This document shows positions 11,404 through 22,279 of a DNA stretch of 64,000 bases, one piece after another. Source of the stretch: Mytilus trossulus (Eukaryota > Mollusca > Bivalvia > Mytilida > Mytilidae); contig NC_086382.1 in NCBI RefSeq assembly GCF_036588685.1, positions 72,451,999 through 72,515,998 on the forward strand, written 5' to 3'. The position numbers and the translations under genes were made by a program. Numbering within the stretch: position 1 is the stretch's first letter; each line of letters opens with the position of its first letter. Under the pieces are notes generated by a model. That model ran no database searches. It was not told where the DNA came from and worked only from the letters and a program-made list of their open reading frames with translations.

Positions 11404-11490
11404 ATCATGCATCAGAGACTAAAATCGACTAAAACACATCACAGGGATTTAGTATTTTAACGTCATTAATAGTCAAAGAAGACATGACTT
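11404..11490 (-). promoter_or_regulatory. Candidate SECIS element in the Naiad 3' UTR
   Basis: About 120-200 nt after the TAA on the minus strand, ATGA (11466-11463) is followed by 12 nt, then AAA and a TCCC loop start. The returning strand ends at TGAT (11414-11411). By hand, TAAAAT pairs with ATTTTA and ACTAAA with TTTAGT across a 2-nt bulge, giving about 12 bp between the two quartet strands. Further out, AAGTCATG can pair with CATGATTTT as a lower helix, but only across a large asymmetric internal loop. The layout ATGA, 12 nt ending in ATACT, AAA, pyrimidine-CCC matches the better hairpins at 4204-4264 and 7473-7535. Hand folding only. Confidence 0.5.
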
Positions 11491-11609
11491 GTGCAATGCC
11501 AAAAATAAATGTATCGACAGGTAGTAGTATAGTGAAGAGCGACTTCTATAGAAATACAAGTTAACGTGGCTGTGTCCCCTATACATCTCGCCTCAAAAGG
11601 TAATGAAAT

Positions 11610-14600
11610 TTAGTTATGTTTTAATTTGCTAATGACAAAATCAATATTAGTGCCAATGTGAACTATATTCAGAGATCTAATTACAATATTGGTACGATAA
11701 CCCTTACTTATAAGTTTGTTTAAAGGTTCGATGAGTTTACAAGGATCACATAGTGATTTCCTCGCTTTAAGTACAATATTACCATAAAATTTAGGATGAG
11801 AAATACCATCTTTAATAAGCTTTCTACAGGTATAGCCAAATTTACTAATCAAATCTTTGTATCTATGAAAGAATTTAGTAAAAGTTTTAAGTAATTTATG
11901 GTATCGAAATCCCTGACACAACAATTTACCAGTGATGCATTGATTACGTTCGTTAAAATCTATGACATCAGAACACACACGGGCAAACCGAACGAGTTGC
12001 GATATATAAACACCGTATGATGGAGCCAAAGGCACATCGCCGTCTAAAAAAGGAAAATTAACAATAGGAAATGAAAAATCGTCTCTTTTGTCGTAAATTT
12101 TAGTGTGAAGTTTCCCGTTTGAAATTGAAATGTCTAAATCTAGAAAAGGACAACTGCTGCTGTTTATGTTAGATTTAGTTAAAGTAAGTTCGTTTGGGTA
12201 AATTTCTGAAGTATATTTAGAGAACTCTGGATTATTCAACGAAAAAATATCATCCAGATAACGGTAGGTATTTTTGAATGTATCAACCAAATGTAACAAT
12301 GATGGGTCTTTACTGAGTTTGGTCATAAACTGAGATTCATAGCAATATAGAAATAAATCTGCTATTAAAGGGGCACAGTTGGTGCCCATAGGAATACCTA
12401 CTACCTGACGATACACTTTATCGCCGAAACGTACATATATGTTATCAAGCAGAAAGTTTAAAGCTTCAATCATATCCTCACATTTCCAGTAAGTGTATCT
12501 AGCATACTTTCCTTTTTCGTTACAGAAAAAGGCCTTAAACGAGTTACAGCAAATAAAATTACAATGAGATTTTTCGAAAGACCATTTTATCAAATACAAA
12601 AACTTTTTCTTTATAAGATTGTGTGGAAGTGTAGTGTACAGAGTAGAAAAATCATAACTGTCAACAGAATTGTAAGGACCATTGAAAGCATGTATTTTAT
12701 CTAAAACCTCTAAAGAATTTTTAACACTCCAAAAATAATTAATACCATTATTTTCATAAGCTTTATTACAAAAGTTAATAACCAGTTCTTTGATAGTAGT
12801 AAGGGAGGTGGTTAGAAGCACTGATAGATTAGTAGTAGAACACTTACTCGAAGCGGAGATGAAACGGAATTTAAATGGTTTTTTGTGTAATTTCGGTAAC
12901 CAGTACATGGTAGGGACTTTCAAATGTTCGGAAGATGCTTTAAGCTGGGCAGTGGCAGTGGTATGCTTGTTAACGATTTGACTCTCTGTGGTGCGCACTG
13001 ACCTGAATGTAGAGGAATTTATTATTTCGTTTTGAAGAACTTTCGTGTAGTATATGCGTCACACCACCACTACATTATTTGCTGCCTTGTCTGCCGGTAC
13101 GAACACAAACCGCTCTGCGAGTACCTTGAGTTTGTTTTTTATTCTAGAAATGGGTATATCATGGTTCCTATTATTAATTTCAGAATTGTTTTCTAAATGA
13201 GATATTCGAATATCAACAGTATTCATAATTTTATTCAAATAACTGTCTAAAGATTTTTTATCGGATTTTTCACGTTTGCACCAATTTTTACAATAGGCAG
13301 ACAGAGCGTCTTTAATGACCTGACGACACTGTTTCCAATCTATTGTAGATGGAGGACGGTATTTCGGTCCTTTCTTTAGAAAAGTTATGACTTCACGGTC
13401 ATCGACTATGTTGAGGTCTCCTGTGATAACATGACCATAGGGAACATATTTAAAACTAGATGTTTCGCAATCTCAAGTGGAAGGAACATTATTTTCTATA
13501 TTGACGTCTGTTGTAATTGACGTATAATTGAAAATCAAATTTCTGCTCGGTTTTTTATAAGAATACGAAATAATGGGTTGTTCTATATTATCAAAATATG
13601 GAGGTATTAAGCTATAGACAGAAGAGTCATTGAATATGCTAGACAAATTAATAAAATCAATACCTCTATTTATATATTTTAATTTGAGAATATGTCGTTT
13701 ACGATTTTCAGGTTTATCAATAATAGGAAAAAGCCTGTGATGACAAAAGGCTGTAATAATACGGGTGTATTCATAAAATGGGCTAAAAAAAGAAATTTTA
13801 TCACACTCAAGAAAAATAGCATATAATTTACTTATAGGTATCTGACCCAGTTTGCATAATACTTGATGTCTGCCATTATTCTTTATTATAGATAACAGAT
13901 CAGCAAGTGTATAATTTATACGATGTTTAATACGTTGATTGCGGTTCTTGCGTTTACCATGAGACCTATTATTTCTAAGTCGTTTATCAACAATATTAAT
14001 GACATCGATATGAGTTTTAGATATGTTCCCCTGCCCTAATATTTTATCATTTAGACCGAGAGGATAAGCTGTTTGAAGTCTTTTTATCCAAAACAATTCG
14101 CGAACTTCGCGTGATTTTTCAAATTGCTTGTGTGATTCTCCTGGTTGTTTTTGAACGGTTTCGAGCGGTTGGAATTTTATATATTTCAGATTATGATTAT
14201 GCTTATCTAAATGCTGATATACTAAACTTTTGAATTTTTTGGGTCTACGAAAGCGGTACAGATGTTCTTGATTTCTTCTGAAATACTCTCGTCCCGTCTG
14301 TCCCACATATTGAATACCACACTTAGGTTGGGTTCAAGTTACCACATATATTAGGTTTTGAGTTTTTCAGGTAATATCACAGGAAAAGGAGAGCGAAAAG
14401 GTTCTCCCGTTCACTGTTGACCTTATAGTATTTTGAGAAGTTAATCTAAAACAAGTTAGTCATTTTTTGGCATTGCACGGGAAAATTTGTGGATATCCAC
14501 GTGCATTTTTGTTAAATAATCTGGCTGTAGTGGCATTACCAATACGTTTATTTATGCACGTAGATAACCTAGAAGTTGTGTTGTTGATAATATTTTTTCC

Positions 14601-14681
14601 ATTCCGTAAAATCATGATAATATAATAGGGGTATAGGATCAATACAAAAGACCGGAGGTTGTAACATTGAATGAGGATCAC
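11610..14681 (-). CDS. Naiad-type Penelope-like retroelement protein, GIY-YIG endonuclease + reverse transcriptase, with five in-frame TGA (probable selenocysteine)
   Basis: Seen: open stretches 14681-14460, 14306-13473 and 12998-11610, plus the pieces between them, are all in one frame. They form 1023 codons broken only by TGA at 14462-14460, 14369-14367, 14336-14334, 13475-13473 and 13061-13059 (codons 74, 105, 116, 403, 541), and end in TAA. The N-terminal half has a GIY-YIG nuclease (NLIYVV, then CGIQYVGQTGR, then ELFWI). The C-terminal half has RT motifs YWLPKLHKKP (about codon 594), DFSTLYTTLP (677), GIPMGTNCAP (762) and RYLDDIF (807). An endonuclease before the RT is the Naiad order, permuted relative to canonical Penelope. 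Every TGA falls where family members carry Cys: the C-x-x-C before the nuclease, the C-K-T-x-N-x-I-Y motif, the next C before Y-V-G-Q-T, the first C of the CxC linker, and the C after P-A-D-K-A-x-N-N-V-V-V-V. Inference: these are Sec codons. The frame stays open upstream to about 14719 and the true start is uncertain. The alternative is a pseudogene with five chance Cys-to-TGA changes. Confidence 0.85.
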
Positions 14682-14903
14682 AGTTACGGAATAGGGAATA
14701 ATTAGGAGTGCAGTAAAGAACTCTTACAAAAACTGTAATAAAAGGCCCGACGTATGGACTTAAATATAACAAAACTGACATGTATAACAAACACAGGGCA
14801 AAAACAGTGGTTGTAAGAAGGCTATTTAAGTTACATGGCTCATTTAAAGCCATGTTTCACCTTATATACAAATAAGAGTGAAAACAAAAATAATTAAAAA
14901 ATA

Positions 14904-15160
14904 CTGACAGGAATGTTCAGAAATCACAAAATATCCCTGACATGAATGGTCAGAAATCACAAATATCCCTGACATGAATGGTCAGAAATCACAAATATCC
15001 CAGACATGAATGGTTAGAAATCAAAAAAATCACTGACATAATTGGTCAGATATTTCTAACAAACACAAAATATAATAATACAGACATGAATGGTCAGATA
15101 TCAAACAATACCTCTGACATGAATGGTGAGATCTTTCTGACAAAATTGGTCAGAAAACAA
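14904..15160. repeat. Minisatellite of about 32-35 bp units
   Basis: At least seven degenerate units containing CTGACATGAATGGTCAG, with spacers such as AAATCACAAATATCC. The core is an imperfect palindrome (TGAC ... GTCA). It lies just upstream (element 5' side) of the Naiad coding frame, so it could be part of the element's 5' region or a neighbouring satellite. Confidence 0.75.
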
Positions 15161-15859
15161 AATGTTCCTATAAGAATATATACAATCACCCACTACTGTA
15201 AGCACAATTGAACAAAAAGGCACAGAATAAGATTGCTCCTTCTGATTAACAGTAACAAGATGAGACTTAACATCCTCTTGTTTAACAATGAGACAATATT
15301 TGAACAAAAAAATTTGTCAACTTTAAATTACCAAAATAATTCAAATGTAACTTACAGATGGGTGTATAAAGTTCACAAACTGGCATCCCAAACTTCAAAA
15401 AAGGTTTATAAGTAGCTACATCAAACGAATGGATACGTAACACAACTGTCATTTTCCTGACTTAATTACTTTATTAATTTTACAGATTATCGAAATGTAC
15501 AAGTTTACTTTATGGTTGTAAATCTTTTAGGAACACTTTTTATTGCTGGTCTTGCTATACATTGGATACATTCATTTTCATTTTAAAAAGATTATGGTCA
15601 TACGTCAGCAATGAGTTTGCACATCTTACCATTATCTCACTAATTTATACTTAGATCTTTTAAGCTTAGATCCGAAATGTTAAAATAATGTTTGTTTATT
15701 ACTACAACACCTTCTGCTGTCACATAGTCTGTGTGTATGTATGTAGTATATGTATTATTGATGTTGATATGATTGTATACCTATAGTTTATATAGACTTT
15801 GGTAATAAAGATATATACCACATCTTTAAATTAACTCATCCGATGGATACAAATAGAAA

Positions 15860-16022
15860 TACAAACCAGAGTGGACGTGGCCGGTTACTTGTGTATCCCA
15901 ACAACAAAAAGTACTTAAATACAGATTTGAGAGTACTCGCAGTAACTGACAGTTTTTTTTGTAGTTCAAAGCGACTAACAACTCATAAAAGAAGTCATGC
16001 AGCTAAGACTGAATAAAGTCAA
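15860..16022 (-). mobile_element. Truncated 3'-end copy of the same Naiad family
   Basis: Carries the direct-repeat match to the 11.34-11.45 kb region. In element orientation it is truncated on its 5' side at about 16020, right next to a GATCGATC/(GA)n microsatellite. Insertion near microsatellites has been reported for Naiads. No coding sequence is present here. Confidence 0.5.
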
Positions 16023-16029
16023 TTTCCGA

Positions 16030-16076
16030 GATCGATCGATTGATCGAGAGCGAGAGAGAGAGAGAGAGAGAGAGAA
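16030..16076. repeat. GATC/(GA)n microsatellite
   Basis: Short GATC-rich lead-in followed by about 14 GA dinucleotides. It abuts the truncated Naiad 3' fragment. Confidence 0.85.
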
Positions 16077-17026
16077 ATACACAATGTGATTAAATAAAAA
16101 AGAATGAGCTCAATTAATTCAAAACAGACATTGAATATAACAAATTACGCATTGAGGCTTAAAAAAGCAATTAATATAAAATGCACAAATTCATTGAGAA
16201 TTAAACATTACATACAGAGTAAGACCGGCATTGGTGAACCTCGACTGTTATCTGCTCTTTGGTCGGGTTGTTATCTCTTTGACCAATTCCCCATTTCAAT
16301 TTTCAATTTCAGAGATTAAAAATGAAAACACACCCTAAGATTTGTGTGAATAAAGTCTGTATGGTATATCTTAGGTTAAAACGACGAGTGCCATATGTGG
16401 AACATGGTCTGCTTACCCTTCTGGAGCACCTGAGATCACATATGGTTTTCTTTTAAAGATTCGTCTTGCTCTGAGATTAGTTTTAAGTGTCGTACGGTAT
16501 TTTTCTTCTTCTTTTGTCAATGTATGTACTAGATATAACAAGATGTTGTATGAGTTCCAATGAGACAACTATCCATCCAATCAACAACTTGTAAATTTAA
16601 ACCAATATAGGTCAAAGTACGGTCTTATACACGGAGCCTTAACTCATACCAAACATCAAGTTATAAGGGCCCCCATAACGACTAGAGTTAAACCATTCAA
16701 ACAGGAAAACCAATGGTCGAATCAAAATAAAAAAACAGAAACGTGAAACACTCATGAACCACATCAACAAACGACAGCTAATGAGCAACCGCTTTCTGAC
16801 TAAGGCCTGGTGCCGGTCGTCCTACTGTCTATATCACTCTACTCAGATCTTAATTAAATTGAATATAACGGACGTCATTAATATGTTTAAACCGACGTTG
16901 ATAAGTTTGACCAATTATATGAAGTATCTTCCAGTTTGCTAGTGAAACAAATAAAACAATACCAAAAGACGCAAATACAGTCCCATAAATCAATTATCAG
17001 GTTATCTGCATAACGATAGTGTAAAA

Positions 17027-17140
17027 TATCAGCTGCCCTTCACAATATGAAGGCTTTTTTATATCTCATTCGCTGCGCTAACTCGACAAAAAGCTTCATA
17101 TTGTTACTCGCAGTTGATATTTTACAATACCAATATGCAG
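17027..17140. repeat. Fold-back hairpin, second example
   Basis: TGTAAAATATCAGCTG ... CAATATGAAGGCTTTTT is answered by AAAAAGCTTCATATTG ... CAGTTGATATTTTACA. The loop contains TCGCTGCGCTAACTCG, similar to the loop of the 20.56-kb hairpin. Confidence 0.75.
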
Positions 17141-18531
17141 ACAACTGATAATCGTTACTTATCCAACTTAACAAATCAAAGAATAAACTATCACAAAAAA
17201 GAAAGACAAATAAATGTCCTGATACTTAAAACGGTTTGGTTTGGTAAAAAAAATCACAGCAGAAAGTACCAGTGATCATTTCCTATTCCAACATTTTGGT
17301 TGAGATTTCAAGGTTAAGCTGGCGTGCCCAATATCGATAACTGATAGATCCTTTCAGACAATATGACATAAACCAGAATCATATAGTAACTATATGTATT
17401 GTCAAACATAGTACGGACATAACAATCCATTACAATCCATGATTTAAAAGAATGTACGAGAAAACTTTAATGAATTTTTACATTTACGAGAAAACGTTAA
17501 TAATATTTTAACATTTACCATTAAACAGTCGTTTTTCATTATATTTTCTAATCGAAGACTTTGAGACCTCACATTGAACGTTAACCGACCATATTAACCT
17601 TCACCACTTCGTCTCTAATCCAATTTTGTACGATCATACCCTCACAGTGTTATTCCTCTTCAGACAAAAAACATTTTACTTACAGATGACTACATTTCAA
17701 TACACCACTTTTATGACATTTAAACATATTAAATATTCAAGATGTTATCTGCATGCTTGCTGTGTCTTCTTTATAAAAACTAATGTATTTGATATGTATA
17801 ATTTCCTTACAAAAACCTATATATATTTATGAAACCATCTATTAAAAAAATACTGTCAGTAATTCGAGTATATTGCATCGAAACATAAGTTCGTGTCATA
17901 AATTTTGATCAATATATCCTAAAGTATACTTTTTAGTCGAAAAATGTTAGATCTTAATCTTCAATAGTTTTAAATATCGATATGAAACTTCAATATGTTT
18001 ATTCGTGTCTTATTCTATTTTGATAAATTGATTGCTTGTCGTTGAAAGGCACGATAGGAGCTTATTAAAAGTTTCCAGATTGATTTAAAACCAATAACGT
18101 TTTTAAAGTTAAACACGACTACCTTTCATATTAGCTATACAATACTATAATTTTTATGCGTTTCCCCATGATTGACAGTTATACTATGCGCTTTAAATCT
18201 GTTGAGGTTTGAGCTTAAATCGTCAGTGTTGAAAAGTTTAGTCCTGTTATCTATGGTTCGGATATTCGTAAAATAAACAGATTATGACGATGACATCCAG
18301 AGAAAACTGACCAAAGTTTGCCTTATATATGTGTGAGGATTTTGTAAATTATGGAATGTGCAGCTATTGTAGATTTCATTGACTTATGTTTTTGAGATTC
18401 TATGGATTTTGTAGTACAAGTGAAATAGTATGTGCATTTTCTCTATTCGCTTTTTAAATATCAAGGTTCTCAAGATACCTTCAACGCGTATAATCTTCTA
18501 AATACTTGATCATCTTTTAATTGTGGTAACA

Positions 18532-19473
18532 ATGGCATTTCCTAAGAAAACTTCATCGAAAGAAGTATCATTTCAGCATTCTCACAGCGAGGCTGATATA
18601 GCTAAACTATTGATATCACTACCAAGTCTTAGTTGTTCTACGGGAGATTTGCCATCAAAGGAGCAGCTAGTTTCTTATGACAATGAGGATGGAGTATACT
18701 CATCGGAAATACCAGAATTCGAATTTGAAAAGACAAAACGAAATGTTGGTATCCCGATGGTTGCTGGTCAAACAGAAAATGAAACAAAAGCCAGAAAATT
18801 AAATAAAACGGAAGAAAGCCGACTCGAAACATTAAGAACACACTTTGAAAAGCAACAAACTATGTTCGAAAAACAGTATAATCAACATCAACGCCGTTTC
18901 AGAATCAGATCCGCTCGTGTTTTGCAAAATGGTAATACAGCAAATAGAAATAGTGCAGGGAATACTGTCTCGCCACGATCTAGGCCGAAATCTTTGCCAG
19001 CGACTATGCCATCACGTGATTTAGAAAGACCTGTTTTCAATAAGCAAGCGTCCGTTCACAATGAATGTAAAAATGACAAATTGTGTGGAACATGTGAGAG
19101 GATCCAGAGAATAATTAAACAATATGAAATAGAGATGAAAACAAACTTTGATGTAACAAACACACATCATACTGTGTGTTTATTTTCTGACGCTCAAATA
19201 AAAAACTTTATCAATTTAGTGGAAACAAAATATTGCAGTGATCTGCCTGGTGTAGTAGAAATGCTTCATAGTTCTAAATACTCTGGCGTTAGTCGAAATC
19301 ATTCGTCAAGTACTTTAGTGCCAAAGTCTGGAATTCAAGACAGGATTAAAGCATTCTGTAGGTCACAAGAGGAGTTCAATAAAAAGCACCCAGTATCTCG
19401 TTCTGTAAAACTATTTGTGGATAACGAAAGAATTAAGCAAGCTCAGATGGCTACAAAAATTTCAAAAAAATGA
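18532..19473 (+). CDS. Intronless 313-residue protein of unknown function
   Basis: Begins at ATG 18532 (ACAATGG context); the open frame starts three codons earlier with GTG, which I do not use. It is hydrophilic with no signal peptide or membrane segment. There is a charged stretch with coiled-coil character at about residues 85-120 (NKTEESRLETLRTHFEKQQ and following), a Ser/Pro/Arg-rich linker around 130-165, a C-x2-C motif (LCGTCERI) near 182, and a basic C-terminus. AATAAA at 19663-19668 lies about 190 nt after the stop. No family recognised. It could be a lineage-restricted single-exon gene or the coding exon of a gene with an untranslated first exon. Length, balanced composition and a long frame in AT-rich DNA make real coding likely. 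Confidence 0.7.
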   Translation: MAFPKKTSSKEVSFQHSHSEADIAKLLISLPSLSCSTGDLPSKEQLVSYDNEDGVYSSEIPEFEFEKTKRNVGIPMVAGQTENETKARKLNKTEESRLETLRTHFEKQQTMFEKQYNQHQRRFRIRSARVLQNGNTANRNSAGNTVSPRSRPKSLPATMPSRDLERPVFNKQASVHNECKNDKLCGTCERIQRIIKQYEIEMKTNFDVTNTHHTVCLFSDAQIKNFINLVETKYCSDLPGVVEMLHSSKYSGVSRNHSSSTLVPKSGIQDRIKAFCRSQEEFNKKHPVSRSVKLFVDNERIKQAQMATKISKK

Positions 19474-20560
19474 AGAAAAAATACGTTTTTTATATTAAAG
19501 TTTAACGACGATTTGTTGAATTCTAAGATCTGTTTGGAATCATTTTTATATTTAAAGAAAAATGGTTCTCGTATCAGGGATACTAACCGAGGCTTCCTTC
19601 AAATATGTATGCGGCTTTACATTCATACATGTAGTACATACATCGAAAAAATATTCTTTAGAAATAAAATAATTTGTTTTATAATATTTTATCTCCGTTT
19701 TGTAAAGTTAGTTGTGAATTTATTCATGTTCTCATAAATATCTGAAAGTTTAACTTGTTAATGCTTTTGTTTGAATTCCAACATTCACGTATTATCAGTG
19801 TTAACCAAAGTTCTACATAATAAATGTGTATTTAGTGAAGTTTCATCATAGGAGAACTGTACAAAGGTTTAATACATGTTTTGCTCATTAATCAAAATGT
19901 TATACAACAAGGTTTGATCATAACCGACGTCATTTGTATTCAACTGGTATACATGTCTTATACATGTTATAAACTACATTGTTTAACACCGCCATTTGTA
20001 GGCATATTACGTATGACCATGCAATTCACTTTGATTCAATTTTAATATCTTTTCATACGCATGTTGTGAGACAACTTTTCTTTTCATGTCGTCAAAAGAA
20101 TAATTTTATATCATACATGTATCACATGTACTTATAAACGGATAGGCTTAATATATCAGTCGAAAAATATTATTTTGGCAACCCGTTTTGAAAAGATAAT
20201 TTTGGTACACCATTTTTAAAATTATAAATTTATTTACCATTTTAGGTACCTGTAATAGATAAAGGATTAATTAAAAAAATACCATAATACTAAATTGTTT
20301 TAACAAGAATTATGAATTTATGGTATTTAAGTTTGTGATTTTAAACTTTGTAGGTAATACTGAATTGATTAAATTGAATAATCTTTCTTTTAAAATATTT
20401 AACAATAATTTAATTTTGGATGTAACGCGTCTTCTGGTTGGATGACGTTATTTTGTTATCAGCCCATAGACACAATTTGGTCATATGACCGTGACGTAAT
20501 CAACGTTTTTTCACGGTATTCTGCGGTTTAAAATGGAATTTTATAATTAAATTGTAAGAA

Positions 20561-20704
20561 ATGACTGTAATATTTTTTCTGTCTATTCGAAAAAACATAA
20601 AAAATGTGGTGCACACTGTTAAATAACTCGCTACGCGCGTTATTTAGTGTGCACCACATTTTTATGTTATTTCTTCATAGACAGAAAAAATATTACAGTC
20701 ATCC
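20561..20704. repeat. Long fold-back hairpin (arms about 63 bp)
   Basis: ATGACTGTAATATTTTTTCT on the left is answered by AGAAAAAATATTACAGTCAT on the right, continuing through ATGTGGTGCACACT and AGTGTGCACCACAT. The short loop contains CTCGCTACGCGCG. A MITE or fold-back element is likely. Confidence 0.8.
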
Positions 20705-20804
20705 CTTAAATAATAGTCTGTGTTTATTTAGTAGATCTTTTGTACATATAATCGTTTCTCCTATCATCTGGCATTTTTAACTAGAATATAATGGGCATAA
20801 TTAA

Positions 20805-21075
20805 CTTTTTTGTTTTTCGGTCTGTTCGCCCGTTCGTTCGTCCGGTCTTCCGTCCGTTCGTCCATCCGTCCGACTGTCCCGTTTCACGTTAAAGTTTTTT
20901 GTCAAGATAGTTTTGATGAAGTTGAAGTCCAATCAACTTGAAAAATGTTCCTTATGATATGATCTTTCTAATGTAAATGCAATATTAGAGTTTTGACCCA
21001 AATTTTACAGTCTACTGATCATAGAAATTGATAGTGCGAGTGGAGTATCCGTGTACTATGGACACATCTTTGAAC
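20805..21075 (+). repeat. Dispersed repeat beginning with a (TCCGTCCGTTCG)-like tract
   Basis: A degenerate CGTTCGTCC/CGTCCGTC tract, then GATGAAGTTGAAGTCCAATC and AGTGCGAGTGGAGTATCCG. I recognise this as a common molluscan repeat pattern. Confidence 0.55.
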
Positions 21076-21610
21076 CCATTTATTCTATCATTCACCTATT
21101 ATTTGAAACATAATATATCATCAGTAACAAATGAACTGTTTATATATATAAAAAAAAGATGTGTTATATTGCCAATGAGAGAACTCTCCACAAGAGAACA
21201 AATGAAAAATATAGTTCACGGTACGGCCTTTAACAATAAACAAAACCAATACCACATATAGTCAGCTATAAAAGGGCATAAAATGATTTATGTAAAACAA
21301 TGTACAAAATGTAACGAAAACAGATATGTAACACATCAGCAAACGTTTTTATTGGTGTTTGATATGAAAATGAAAGCCTAGACAACCTTTAAGAAAAAAG
21401 ACACTCGAAATGACGTAAAATATAGCATATATAGGTCAATGTGCAGCCTTCAACGATGAGCAAAATCCATAACATGCTTTTAAAGGCCCCGAAATGACAA
21501 ATGTAATATACAACAAACGTGAAAATTAACGGCCTAAATTATGTTCATAACAATAAACGAAAAACAAAAATAAAAGTATAGTATGCAGCAACAAACGACT
21601 GATACTGAAT

Positions 21611-21711
21611 TGTAGGCTCCTAGCTTTGTACGGGCCACTTTCTGTGACCTTGGCTATAGTGTAGGCTCCTAGCTTTGTACGGGCCACTTCTGTGACCTTG
21701 ACTATAGTGAG
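21611..21711. repeat. Tandem duplication of a 50-bp unit
   Basis: Two consecutive copies of TGTAGGCTCCTAGCTTTGTA through the CTATAG end, differing by one deleted T and one substitution, so the duplication is recent. Confidence 0.85.
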
Positions 21712-22279
21712 GATTTCAATTATTTGGCTTTTAGAGGGGGAGTCAGAGTACCCAGAAATAGGTAGAATAATTTGCAATACAATCGAGGTACTAGTATAAT
21801 AACACACTCCCCACGAGCGGTGTTCGAACTCGAATCGATATTTTCTAGTCTAGTGATTAATGCAAATGATTAACTTTGACAACTTTGATCACCCTATCCC
21901 ATATCTATGGAGTTTAGTTCTGTATGTGGGATGTATATGTTCCATTACAACACGCAGCCACGTCCGATCAGAATGAGTATCTAAAACATTGTCATGATCT
22001 CTTTGCAACAAATTAAAATTTCTGAATGTGACCTACTGCAATTTTACAATAATTACGATCGCGCTTCTTCAAGAATGTTTCGTTAATGTGTTACTGTCCT
22101 TAACTTGAATGAACTAGGGTTATTGAGATCATTGAGCTAAAAAAAAATCAATCATGAATGCGGTATTGGTTTTGTTCATTGTTGAAGGCCGTATGGTGAC
22201 GTATATTTGTTAATTTCTGTGGCATTTGGTCTTTTGTCCAGAGTTTTCATTGGCAATCATACCACATATTTTCTTCATA

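Noticed and set aside
13021-13475. Treating the Naiad TGA codons as ends of three separate genes
   Set aside because: All pieces share one frame, the stretches between the TGA codons encode family motifs (CxC linker, P-A-D-K-A), and the TGAs sit on conserved Cys sites.
14569-14853. 94-codon hydrophobic minus frame, possibly a membrane protein
   Set aside because: Overlaps the Naiad N-terminal region in another frame; hydrophobicity comes from T-rich codons and no family is visible.
21805-21835. GTTCGAACTC as a tRNA or SINE B box
   Set aside because: Only a partial match to the B-box consensus and no A box or cloverleaf upstream at the right distance.
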